From NCBI GenBank assembly GCA_028826165.1, contig JAPDFW010000059.1, positions 633,001 through 697,000 on the forward strand: a stretch of 64,000 nucleotides of DNA. Reading direction: 5' to 3'. The position numbers and the translations under genes were made by a program. Under the pieces are notes generated by a model. The model had not been told where the DNA came from, did no database searches, and saw nothing but the letters and a program-made list of their open reading frames with translations. Origin of the DNA: Anaeramoeba ignava. Lineage: Eukaryota; Metamonada; Anaeramoebidae. The stretch's first letter is position 1, and each line of letters begins with the position of its first letter. Positions 43,950 to 55,017 of the stretch are shown here, piece by piece.

Positions 43950-46900
43950 ATGTTAAAAGGTGATGAATTAATTAAATTACAAGAAAGTTTAAAAAAAGAA
44001 CAATTTTGTACAAAAGCTGGTAATTAAATTCAACAACAATTTTATCAACAATTTTAATTCAAAATTTATAATTAAATTTATAATTAAATTTATAAACAAT
44101 TCCTTAATAAATTTATTTCAAAATTTATAATTAAATTTATAAACAATTTTATCAACAATTTTAATTCAAAATTTATAATTAAATTTATAAACAATTTCAA
44201 TTCAAAATTTATAATTAAATTTATCAACAATTTCAATTCAAAATTTATAATTAAATTTATAAACACTTTTATCAACAATTTCAATTCAAAATTTATAATT
44301 AAATTCATAAACAATTTTAATTCAAAATTTATAAACAATTCCTTAATAAATTCATTTCAAAATTTATAATTAAATTTAATTATAAATTTATAAACAATTT
44401 CAATTCAAAATTTATAATTAAATTTATAATTAAATTTATAAACAATTTCAATTCAAAATTTATAAACAATTTCAATTCAAAATTTATAAACAATTCCTTA
44501 ATAAATTCATTTCAAAATTTATAATTAAAAGAACAAGATTCTCTTGATAAAATCAGACAAAAAGCTCAAGAATTAGCATTTCAATTACAAAGTGATATAG
44601 CAGAATGTACAAATATGAATCGATTCATGGAATCTTTAACACCAAGAAATATTTCTTCATTTCTTCTTTCTCCTGAAAATTCTCATCCTTGGAAAGTGAA
44701 ACTTTACGATCCATTAGAATCTCCTTTTTCAACTGTTCAAAAAAATGTATTTTTAAAAGACAAATTTCAATTTAATTTCAATTTAATTTCAATTTTCAAT
44801 TTAATTTATTCATTTATTAATTAATTATTATTTAAAGAGATATCAACAAATGCTTCGTTTATTACGTTCAAATATTCCTGTTCTTATTGAAGCTATTTCT
44901 TTTCCATCTGTTTTATCTCTTGAATGCACTGAAATTTTATCACATTCTGCAATTTTTTCAGTTTTTGGAAATTTAATTAATGATGAAGAAGAAGATCAAT
45001 TTCTTTTATTAATTCAAGTAGAGATTAAATCCAAAAATCAAATTCAAATTCAAATTTAAATTCAATTCAAAATTAAATTCAAATTCAAATTCAAATTCAA
45101 AATCAAAATCAAAATCAAAATCAAAATCAAATTCAAATTCAAAATCAAAATTCAAATCAAAATCAAATTCAAATTCAAATTCAAATTTAAAATTAAAATT
45201 AAATTCAATTCAATTTTAAAATTAAAATTAAAATCAAATTCAAATTCAAATTCAATTCAAATTTAAATTAAAATCAAAATCAAAATCAAAATCAAATTTA
45301 ATTCAAATTCAAATTCAAATTCAAATTCAAAATTCAAATTCAAATTCAATTCAAATTCAAATTCAAATTCAAATTCAAAATCAAAATCAAAATCAAAATC
45401 AAAATCAAAATCAAAATCAAAATCAAAATCAAAATTCAAAATTCAAATTCAAATTCAAATTCAAATTCAATTTCAAAATTAAATTCAAATTCAAATTCAA
45501 ATTCAAATTCAAATTCAAATTCAAATTCAAATTCAATTCAATTCAATTCAAATTCAATTCAATTCAAATTCAAATTCTAATTCCAATATTCAATTTAAAA
45601 TCAAATTCAATTCAAATTTAATTCAAATTCAATTTAAAATCAAATTCAATTCAAATTTAATTCCAATATTCAATTTAAATTCAATTCAATTCAAAATCAA
45701 ATTCAAAATCAAATTCAAATTCAAAATCAAAATCAAATTCAAATTCAAAATCTAAATCAAATTCAATTCAAAATTAAAATCAAATTCAATATAAAATTCA
45801 AATTCAAATTTAATTTCAAATTCAAAATCAAATTCAAATTCAATTCAAATTTAAATTCAAATTCAAATTCAAATTCAATTCAAATTTAATTTCAAATTCA
45901 AAATCAAATTCAAATTCAAATAAAAATTAAAAATTAAAAATTAAAAATTAAAAAAATCTAAAAAAGGGATCAATGGAAAAACAATTACAAACTCTTCCTG
46001 ATCCTAAAAAATTACTCTCTGAAAATAAATTACTAAACAGAATAATCTCAGCTTTCTCAAAAAGCTCTTCTTGTTACAATTATTTATTCTCAAGTTTACG
46101 TCAACCTCTCATGTCCGTTATTCAAGACACTTTATTTGATGATGTACTTCTCATCTTTATCCTTTTATTATCAAAATAATTTAATATAATTTAATTACAA
46201 AAATCATCTTTTTATTTATTTAGCTTACTTCTCAAAATTTCCAAGAAAAAGACAAAGAAGGAGAAAGTAAAACAACTTATATTTAAATTTTTAAATGAAT
46301 TTTTCATTTTCTTTTTAAATCAAATTTTTTCCCAATTTTCTTTAGTTTCGGGAAAATTAATTTCTTACGCTTCAGAAATTTTACGCTCTCTTGAAGCAAA
46401 ACTTTCATTAATGCCTTATGGAATCCGTTGGATTTGCAAATCAATTAAAAAGTATTCATTTCTTTTTAAATAATATAATTTTATTTTCAATATTCAATTT
46501 TTAATACAATTTTTTTTAGCTTCTGTATTAAATATAAGAAGAAAAGCTCCATTATTAAATCAATCGCAGATTTCTTTTTTGTTAGAGTAATTACTCCTGC
46601 TGTTGTTTCTCCAGGGTATTAAATTACATTCTTAATCAAAACAAAAATTTTTTATATTTTATTATATTTTATTATATTTTATATTTATTTAGTAAGTAAA
46701 AAATAATCATCTTTTCAAAACATTCATTAATTTTCCTCAACTTTTTATTTCTAGAACGATATGGAATTGTTACTGAGGTTTCCATATCAAAATTTCATCG
46801 ATTTAGTTTAACTCAAGTTAATATTTATTATATCTATTCTTTCAAATTAAAAATTAAAAATTTAAAATTAAAAATTTGAAAATTAAAATAGATTGCTAAA

Positions 46901-48903
46901 ATATTAATGAGTATGTGTTATGGAACAACAAGTCTTAGAACTTCAAATATTTCTGAGAAAAAATTACAATCTTTAACAACAGATATTTCAAAGTTTTTTG
47001 AACTTGTTGTGAATATTTCAGACCGAATGAATGATGAATCTGAAGAAAAATATGAAGGAATTTCAAAAGTTTGTTTTTTTTTTTCCAAAAACAAGACAAG
47101 AAAAAAAATTTATTTAGTTGATTTCAATTTAATTTAATAGCAAGAATATGAATTTCTTGTAAACATGAAACCTCATGCAAGATCAACTTTGATTTCGCCA
47201 AATGATTTATTCTCACTTCATAATTTATTAGATGAATATTTATCATATCTTCTTAGCAATGACCCAGATAATCCAATAACCAAAAATGCACTTATGGAAT
47301 TAATTGTTAAAATGGGAAAACCACCTGCTTTTCTTCCCGAATCTCGCAATAAATATTTATCTATATCCTTGTCTTATTCACTTCCAACACTTCCAAAATT
47401 AAAAGAGAAAGAGCAAATTCAAGAGAAAAAAAGCCATTCGGTTGTTCTTGATACACTCGAGCAAATTGATGAATTCGGAACTGCTTTTCAATCGCAAGAT
47501 GAAGAGCTTATGAAAGATGCTGAGAAAAAATTGAGACAAACTTTATGCAATCTTGATTTTTTTGATTCTGAGAAATACAAAGGAAAAAATTTTACTGAAA
47601 TATTAAAATCAGAAAAAGAAATTGCTTATGCTTCTCGATCTCTTCTTGTTGCTTGCCAACTTGATTCTTCATTGAGAATGCTTGAGCAAATGCCTTCTAT
47701 TTTTAAAAATACAGAATATCGACCATTAATTTGGAAAATGAAGAAAGTAAAGATTTTTCTTTTTATCGAGCATTTCATGTTTTTGGAAAATTTTCTTTAC
47801 ATTTATTTATTTATTTATTTATTTAGGAATTTAATAATCGTCAAGAAAATTTAAAACAGTTGTTGAGAAGCAAACATGAATATCAACTTGTTATTAATCA
47901 ATTAGAAGAACTTTTAAAACAAACCCAATTTAGAAAAGAACTTTTTAATAACTTTATTATATCTCTTGTTGCTAATTTCTTTATTGATGCTCACGATCTT
48001 GAATTGGAGGCAATGAGACAATTGATTTTACAAGCAAATACTGTAGAAGAACTTGAAAAAGGTGTTATTCATTTTTTTGAAAACACCCAAATATTAATTA
48101 AAACACATCAAATTACTTCATCTTTTTCAAATTCCCATTTAACTTCAATATTATCAATTATTGAAAATTATGGGTTTATATCCATTTATAATGAGTAAAA
48201 CTAAATTAAATTATTTAAAATTTAGAATTTAAAATTTTAATTTTCATTTATTTAAAATTTTAGTTTATTCTGTCCTGAGTTTATTCGTTCTAAATCTCAG
48301 TTTCAAGATGAGCAATTTCATTTAGCTATTGAAAAATTAAAAAAATTAAATCCAATTCAAATACTTGGAATTTCTAAAGATTTATCAAAACCTTCAATTT
48401 GGAGTTTTCCATTAGAAGGTTTGATTTTTAATATTAATTTCAAAATGAATTTTAATTTTAATTTCAAAATGAATTTTAATTTTAAATTTTTTAGAATTAT
48501 CTGCTTTAAATCTTTATAAATCTCCTCTACTTAAAATTGCTTGTCTTTCAAAATGTACTGAAACAGTTGATATTATCCTTAATTTTAATTCTTTCACAGA
48601 TGATAATCAATTGAGAATAACCATTTTAGTAAAAAAAATTAATCAATTAATTTAAAAAGAAAATTCACATCTTTTTATTTTCTTTAAAAAAAAAATTGAA
48701 AGGTTTATGTTATAATTCTTTCAAATCCACAAAATCTTCCTTCTAATATTTCTTTTATTGAAATGTTTGTTGATCGAGAAATAATTGATCCAAAACAAGA
48801 ATATTGGTTCACAATTTTTAAAACAGCTTTTGCTTATTTACAAACATTAAGCAATGAAGAAAATTCAAAAAAAGTTCGATTTTCACAAACAGAAATTAAA
48901 TGA
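43950..48903 (+). CDS. RasGAP-domain protein (IQGAP/GapA- or GAPVD1-like), about 14 exons
   Basis: Exons by phase: 43950-44019, 44532-44746, 44838-45017, 45967-46143, 46224-46266, 46346-46451, 46520-46615, 46755-46816, 46892-47068, 47141-47746, 47827-48194, 48264-48418, 48495-48628, 48713-48903. A short coiled N-terminus leads into a RasGAP domain: FGNLINDEEEDQFLLLIQ, then IADFFFVRVITPAVVSP (the FLR..NPA.VSP signature), IAKILMSMCYG and, after it, LISPNDLFSLHNLLDEY. The region KKLLSENKLLNRIISAF places Ser where active GAPs have the arginine finger. The C-terminal 330 or so residues are helical then beta-rich and unrecognised. At the exon 7 end, GGG at 46614-46616 leaves one base too many to join in frame. 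Likely role is a Ras/Rap regulator or scaffold. Confidence 0.8.
44020..44531 (+). repeat. intron 1 of the RasGAP gene, AATTCAAAATTTATAATT array
   Basis: A 512-bp intron of imperfect 34-70 bp units built from CAATTTTAATTCAAAATTT and ATAATTAAATTTATAAA blocks. I find no G between the donor GTAATT and the acceptor AAAAG on the sense strand. Confidence 0.75.
45018..45966 (+). repeat. intron 3 of the RasGAP gene, (TTCAAA)n G-free array
   Basis: A 949-bp intron of TTCAAA, TTCAAT and ATCAAA hexamers. After the first 15 bases it contains no G on the sense strand until the acceptor CTAAAAAAG. The flanking exons splice in phase 0 (LLLIQ to GSMEKQLQTL). Confidence 0.8.
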
Positions 48904-49034
48904 GAAAAATTATACAATTAAAAACCAAAAATATAATTTTTCTTTTTAAAAAAAAGAAGAAATAAAAAAAATTTATTTTTTCATTTTTTTATTTTTTCAT
49001 TTTTTCATTTTTATTTTTATTTTTATTTTGCAAA

Positions 49035-50126
49035 ATGAAAAATATTAAATTTAAATCCGTTGCTGTAACTGGACAAGATGCAATTAGAACAAAATATTCT
49101 GCTGTTCAATTGGGTTATTATAATGATCCTTTTGTTCAATTTTTTGTTCAAAACCCTCGAAAATCACAACCTATTATGAATCGAGGTTATTTTGCAAGAG
49201 TTTATTCAATAGAAAAGTTAATTTTGCAATTTCTTAATGTTTCAAAAAAAATAAAAGAAAAAAACAAAGAAGAAAAAAAAGACGAAAATTTTCAAAATGT
49301 TGTTCCTCAAATTGTGTCTCTTGGTTCTGGTCTAGACACAACTTTTTGGAGGATTTCACAAGACGAGAAATTCTCCAGTTTCCAATTCCGTTATTTCGAA
49401 GTGGATCTTGATCAAGTTAACGCAAAAAAAATTGACGTTATTTTAAAACATAAAGAATTATCAAGTATAATTGGATGTGAGGAAAAAAATAATCAAAAAA
49501 AGGAAGAACAAATTGAAGAGATTTTGCATGGATCAAAATCTGGGTTTTTTTTGGATCGCAAAAACGCGGAGATCATCTCATCAAAATATAGTCTGATTTC
49601 TGGAGATCTATGCGCACTTGACAGCATAATTGAGCGAATGAAGATCCATAAGATCAACTTTGAAGCGCCCACAATATTCTTTTCGGAATGTTCGCTTGTG
49701 TATTTGGATCCCAAGTATTCCGACGCGATTATTGGCTGGATTGCAAAGGATTTTCACGTTGTTTTTTTTGCTAATTATGAACATATTAATCCAAATGATC
49801 CATTTGGAAAACGAATGTTATTAAATTTTGAAAAACGCAATGCGCCTCTTCTTGGGATACATCAATATCCTTCTCTATCTTCTCAAATACAGAGGCTCAA
49901 GGATGCTGGTTTTGTTTTTGCAGGCGCTGATGATATGTTGAGTATTTATAATAGGTTCTCTACTTCTGATGAAGTGGATCGTTTGGTGATTCAAAAAATT
50001 CAGAAATTGGAGTTTTTTGATGAATTAGAAGAGTGGAATTTAATTATGAGACATTATATGATTTCTTGGGGTGTGAAAATTGAATCGGAATTTATTGATT
50101 TAGTTTCTGAATTTTTTCATTTGTGA
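49035..50126 (+). CDS. LCMT1: leucine carboxyl methyltransferase 1 (PP2A methyltransferase)
   Basis: Methylates the C-terminal leucine of the PP2A catalytic subunit using S-adenosylmethionine, controlling holoenzyme assembly. The 363-residue protein has the family order: AIRTKYSAVQLGYYNDPFV, IMNRGYFARVY, the SAM-binding VSLGSGLDTTFWR, FRYFEVDLDQV, FFSECSLVYLDP and FFANYEHINPNDPFG, ending LIMRHYMISWGVK. All align in order with human LCMT1. An insertion of Lys/Glu residues (about 75-90) and one before the GDLCALDS motif are extra. It is a single exon, with TTTTTTCATTTTTTC motifs just upstream. The centre (about 49540-49760) is markedly richer in G+C than both ends. Confidence 0.93.
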   Translation: MKNIKFKSVAVTGQDAIRTKYSAVQLGYYNDPFVQFFVQNPRKSQPIMNRGYFARVYSIEKLILQFLNVSKKIKEKNKEEKKDENFQNVVPQIVSLGSGLDTTFWRISQDEKFSSFQFRYFEVDLDQVNAKKIDVILKHKELSSIIGCEEKNNQKKEEQIEEILHGSKSGFFLDRKNAEIISSKYSLISGDLCALDSIIERMKIHKINFEAPTIFFSECSLVYLDPKYSDAIIGWIAKDFHVVFFANYEHINPNDPFGKRMLLNFEKRNAPLLGIHQYPSLSSQIQRLKDAGFVFAGADDMLSIYNRFSTSDEVDRLVIQKIQKLEFFDELEEWNLIMRHYMISWGVKIESEFIDLVSEFFHL

Positions 50127-50706
50127 TGGAAGAAATTTTTAAAATGTTCAAAATTTTCAAAATGTTCAAAATGTTTTTTTTAGAATTGGAAGGAAATAAA
50201 GAACCCAAATTTAACAATTTATTTACAAATTTATTTACAAATTTATTTACAAATTTATTTACAAATTTATTTACAAATTTATTTAACAATTTATTTACAA
50301 ATTTATTTACAAATTTATTTACAAATTTATTTACAAATTTATTTATAATTTTATTTACAAATTTATTTAAAAATTTATTTACAAATTTATTTAAAAATTT
50401 ATTTACAAATTTATTTACAAATTTATTTAAAAATTTATTTACAAATTTATTTACAAATTTATTTATAAATTTATTTAAATTTAAAAATTTATTTATAAAT
50501 TTATTTACAAATTTATTTACAAATTTATTTATAAATTTATTTACAAATTTATTTACAAATTTATTTATAACTTTATTTACAAATTTATTTATAAATTTAT
50601 GGTTTTATTAAATTTATTTAAAAATTTATTTATGATTAAAATTTATTTATAAATTTATTTATAAATTTATTTACAAATTTATTTACAAATTTATTTACAA
50701 ATTTAT
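50127..50706. repeat. 12-bp AAATTTATTTAC minisatellite downstream of LCMT1
   Basis: From about 50212 a 12-bp unit (ATTTATTTACAA and one-base variants with T, A or AAA) is repeated about 40 times to 50706. It keeps an open frame reading Asn-Leu-Phe-Thr because 12 is a multiple of three, but there is no unique sequence to support a gene. It starts within 90 bp of the LCMT1 stop and could be transcribed in its 3' tail. Confidence 0.8.
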
Positions 50707-50710
50707 TTAA

Positions 50711-52070
50711 GATCTAATTAAAATTATTTTAAAAAAAGGGATTAAAATGATTAATTGAATTAAATTGGATTTTATTGATTAAAAAATTTATTTAAAAAAT
50801 GTGGAATAAAATTGATTAAAATTTATTTATAAATTTATTTACAAATTTATTTATAAATCTAATTAAGATCTAATTAAATTTATTTTAAAAAAAGGGATTA
50901 AAATGGTTAATTGAATTAAATTGAATTTTATTGATTAAAAAATTTATTTAAAAAATGTGGAATAAAATTGATTAAAATTTATTTATAAATTTATTTAAAA
51001 ATTTATTTAAAAATTTATTTAAGATCTAATTAAAATTATTTTAAAAAAAGGAATTAAAATGATTAATTGAATTAAATTGGATTTTATTGATTAAAAAATC
51101 TATTTAAAAAATGTGGAATAAAATTGATTAAAATTTATTTACAAATTTATTTACAAATTTATTTATAAATTTAATTAAAATCTAATTAAAATTATTTTAA
51201 AAAAAGGGATTAAAATGGTTAATTGAATTAAATTAGATTTTATTGATTAAAAAATCTATTTAAAAAATGTGGAATAAAATTTATTAAAATTTATTAAAAT
51301 TTATTTATAAATTTATTTAAAAATTTATTTAAGATCTAATTAAAATTATTTTAAAAAAAGGGATTAAAATGATTAATTGAATTAAATTGGATTTTATTGA
51401 TTAAAAAATTTATTTAAAAAATGTGGAATAAAATTTATTTATAAATTTATTTACAAATTTATTTAAGATCTAATTAAAATTATTTTAAAAAAAGAGATTA
51501 AAATGGTTAATTGAATTAAATTGAATTTTATTGATTAAAAAATTTATTAAAAAAATGTGGAATAAAATTTATTTATAAATTTATTTACAAATTTATTTAC
51601 AAATTTATTTACAAATTTATTTAAAAATTTATTTACAAATTTATTTACAAATTTAATTAAGATCTAATTAAAATTATTTTAAAAAAAGAGATTAAAATGA
51701 TTAATTGAATTAAATTGGATTTTATTGATTAAAAAATTTATTTAAAAATGTGGAATAAAATTGATTAAAATTTATTTATAAATTTATTTAAAAATTTATT
51801 TAAAAATCTAATTAAGATCTAATTAAAATTATTTTAAAAAAAGGGATTAAAATGGTTAATTGAATTAAATTGGATTTTATTGATTAAAAAATTTATTTAA
51901 AAAATGTGGAATAAAATTGATTAAAATTTATTTACAAATTTATTTACAAATTTATTTACAAATCTAATTAAAATCTAATTAAAATTATTTTAAAAAAAGG
52001 GATTAAAATGATTAATTGAATTAAATTAGATTTTATTGATTAAAAAAATTTATTTAAAAAAAATGAGATG
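50711..52070. repeat. nine-copy satellite of about 155 bp with a two-unit higher-order period
   Basis: Units begin at AAGATCTAATTAAAATT near 50711, 50867, 51023, 51178, 51333, 51467, 51661, 51815 and 51971. Each has a conserved core of about 110 bp (GATCTAATT ... TTTTAAAAAAAG ... TTGAATTAAATT ... AATGTGGAATAAAATT). Each then has a variable number of the 12-bp TTTATTTACAAA units from the preceding minisatellite. A diagnostic position alternates strictly along the array: AAAATGATTAATTG in units 1, 3, 5, 7 and 9, and AAAATGGTTAATTG in units 2, 4, 6 and 8. No coding sequence is present. Confidence 0.85.
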
Positions 52071-53590
52071 GAATTTAAAACCAAAAACAAAATCTAATTT
52101 AATTCATTAAAATAAAGATTAAATTGAAAGTTGATTAAAGTTGTAATTTTTATTTTAATTTAGTTTCTTATTTTTTTTTCTTTTTCAATTTACTAATTGC
52201 CTCATAGATTTGAAATTAGATCAATATTTCTAATAAAACTATTAACTTATTTTTAAAATCCTTTTTTATTTTCCTTTTTAAAATTTAATTAAAATTTTTT
52301 AAATTAGATTTTTTTAATAATCCCCCAAAACTAATTTTAACACTTGATCTTTATTTATAGATTTAATTTAAAACTCTTCACTTTTTTATTTTTGTTTTTA
52401 TTTTTGTTTTTGTTTTTATTTTTGTTTTTGTTTTTGTTTTTGTTTTTGTTTTTGTTTTTGTTTTTGTTTTTGTTTTTGTTTTTGTTTTTTGTTTTTTTTT
52501 ATTTGAAAATTTAATTAAAAAAAAAAAAGAAAGAAGAAAAAATTTTTTTTTTAAATCGACACGTGTTGGGTAAATTTTTTGCTTTTTAATTTAAATTTTA
52601 TTAATAAAGTTGAGAATAAGTTATTTGATCTTTTAAAAGAAAAATTAAATTAAATAATAAAGAAAAATTAAAAGAAAATAAAGAAATAAAGAAAATTAAA
52701 AGAAAATAAATAAATAAAAAATGAAAAAAAGAAAAACGTAAGAAGAATTTTGATCAAAAAAAAAAAAAAAAAAATTTAATTTTAAAATAAAAAATAAATA
52801 AGAAAAGGTTAATTTACCCTTAATTTTTAATTTAATTTAAATTTAATTTTAATTTAAATTTTAATTAAAACTTTTTTAAAATTGGTTTTTTAAAAACTTT
52901 TAAAAGGAATAATTTGTTGAAAAATTAAAAGAAAGGAAAAAAAGGAAATAAATTTTTTTTTATCTAAAATAAAAAAGAAAAAAATAAAATAAAATAAAAT
53001 AAAATAAGTTTTCAATTATAAATAATATTGGAAATTAAATTTAAATATTCTTCTTTTATTGTTCTTAATTAAATTATTTAACAAAAGATCGATCGATCAA
53101 AAATAAAATAAAAAGAAAAAAAAACAAAAAAAAAATTTTTTTAACAATTTAAACAAAAAAAAAAAGTTAACAAATTTTTTAATTAAAAACTTAATAAAAA
53201 GAATTCGTAAACCAATTTAAAAAATATAATAGAAATAAAAATGCAAAAAATTCAATAAAAAAAAAACTGAAAACGAAGCGATTTTTTTAATTAAAATTCT
53301 AATTAAAAAAAATTTAAATAAAAAAATTTTTAATTAAAAAAAAAAAAAAAATATTAAAAGATTTCAATCGATCTTTCCACCAAATCACTTTTCTCCTTTC
53401 AATCTAACAAGTTTACACTCTTCTTTGACATTTTTTTTTATTGAAAATTTTTTTTTTTTACTTTTTTCTTTTTCTTTTTCTTTTTAAAATTACATTTTTG
53501 TTTTGAATTGTTTAGCTTTTTTTTTAAAAAAATTTTTTCTTTACATTCTTTTATACAAAAAAAACAAAACCAATTTTTTAAAAAACAACA
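52071..53590 (+). promoter_or_regulatory. long non-coding upstream region of the GATA gene
   Basis: A 1.5-kb AT-rich stretch with no supportable coding frame, longer than any other upstream spacer in the window. Notable elements are a (TTTTTG)n run at 52390-52490, the palindrome ACACGTGT (E-box/G-box core CACGTG) at about 52559-52566, GATCGATCGATC at about 53086-53097, and a pyrimidine-rich stretch with CAAGTTTACACTCTTC at about 53408. Poly-A and poly-T blocks alternate in between. The size and the isolated GC-containing words suggest dispersed regulatory sites. Confidence 0.4.
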
Positions 53591-54967
53591 ATGACATTAA
53601 ATCCAGAAAAAACAGTTACAATAGATAAGGAAAAAACAGTTACAATAGATAAGGAAAAAACATTAACATTAAATCCAGAAAAAACATTAACATTAGATAA
53701 GGAAAAAACAAGTACAATAGATAATCAAAAAACATTAACAATAGATAAGGAAAAAACAAGTACATTAGACAATCAAAAAACAAGTACAATAGATAAGGAA
53801 AAAACAAATACAACAGACATTAACACAAATTCCACAAATACAATTCGCACTTGTTCAAATTGTGGGACACAAAAAACTCCCATGTGGAGAAGAGGACCAG
53901 CTCCAAATTACGCAGATCTGTGCAATGCTTGCGGTTGTTACTTCAGAACTCACTTAAAACACAGACCTATTCCAACAGGAAAAAAAGCTAATATGCCAAT
54001 TCTTTCTAGAAAAAAAAGAGCTAAAAATAACAAGAAACGTAAATGCCAAAATCGCCAAGAACAACTCGACATTTCTCCAGATAAACAAACAAAATGCCCG
54101 AAACAGATCGAAAAAAAAGTTCGTTGTAGAAAATCCAAAAACCCGAAATCTCTTATCCATCAAAAGGAAAAAAAGACAAAACAACACAAAGACAACTTGA
54201 CATTGAACGCTTTTGAGCAAGAAACACATGAAAGTCAACGCCAACCATTCACAGACAATCCTGACATTAACGAGCAAAACATAAATTCCTTGTATTCTGA
54301 TGTAATCCGGCTTTTTGATCCTCAAGAATTTTTTTATCCTCAACAAAACATTTTTTATCCACAAATTTGTTCTTTTCCAAATCAAACAAATGGAGTTTAT
54401 ATTCAAACACCCCCAAATGCTTATCCAGGTTTTGTTCAATTAATGCCTTATTCAATGATCACAGGTTTTGATCAATTTCTACCTTTAAATCAAGAACAAA
54501 CACAACGTTTTTTAACTTGCAGATTTACATTTCTTGATAAGAATTATGATTTTCAACTTGATCTTAGCAAAATTGATGTAATTTATTAATTTTTATAATG
54601 ACGTTTAATTAATTTTAAAAAAATTTGATGAATTAATTTTAAAAAAGAAAAAATTTTTTTCATCTTTAATAATTTTATTTTTAATTTTAAATTAATTTTA
54701 ATTTTATTTATAATTTTAATTTTAATTTTAATTATTTAATTTTAATTTAATTTTAATTTTAATTTTAATTTTAATTTTAAATTTAAATAGAGTGTTTCAA
54801 GTCTTTATCAACAAATTCAAGAAAAATTTGGATTTGATGCAAAACCTTATCTTAATCTTGAAATTGTGTTTCCTGATACAAATCAACCAAAAATTCCAAT
54901 TTCTTGCGATGAAGATCTTCTTAATTTGAACAAGAAAGAATCTTTATTACAAATTTCTTTTGCTTAA
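53591..54967 (+). CDS. GATA zinc-finger protein with C-terminal PB1 domain, two exons
   Basis: Exons 53591-54577 and 54791-54967 encode 387 residues. Residues 1-75 are an octapeptide repeat of the form EKTxTxDx. A single GATA-type finger follows: CSNCGTQKTPMWRRGPAP and LCNACG, spacing C-x2-C-x19-C-x2-C, with a basic tail (RKKRAKNNKKRKC), as in sequence-specific DNA-binding factors. A Gln/Asn-rich middle leads to FLTCRFTFLDKNYDFQLDL. This continues across the phase-0 intron into SVSSLYQQIQEKFGF, LEIVFPDTNQPKIPISCDED and LLQISFA, which has the strand-helix order and acidic OPCA-like motif of a PB1 domain. PB1 domains mediate front-to-back dimerisation. Without splicing the protein would stop at IDVIY and lose that domain. 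Confidence 0.85.
53594..53830 (+). repeat. 24-bp coding repeat, octapeptide EKTxTxDx
   Basis: Nine tandem copies of a 24-bp unit at the start of the GATA gene: alternating GAAAAAACA and ATAGATAAG or TTAAATCCA blocks. They encode KEKTVTID, PEKTLTLD, NQKTLTID and similar. Variants KE, PE and NQ precede KT in a non-random order. No other Thr-rich repeat of this kind occurs in the window. Confidence 0.85.
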
Positions 54968-55017
54968 AGAAATTTAATTCAAAAATTAATTGTTGCTTTG
55001 CTTTCAAATTTAATCTC

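Noticed and set aside
50123-50611. Asn-Leu-Phe-Thr frame after LCMT1
   Set aside because: A 12-bp minisatellite keeps the frame open; there is no conserved start, no unique domain and no codon signal.
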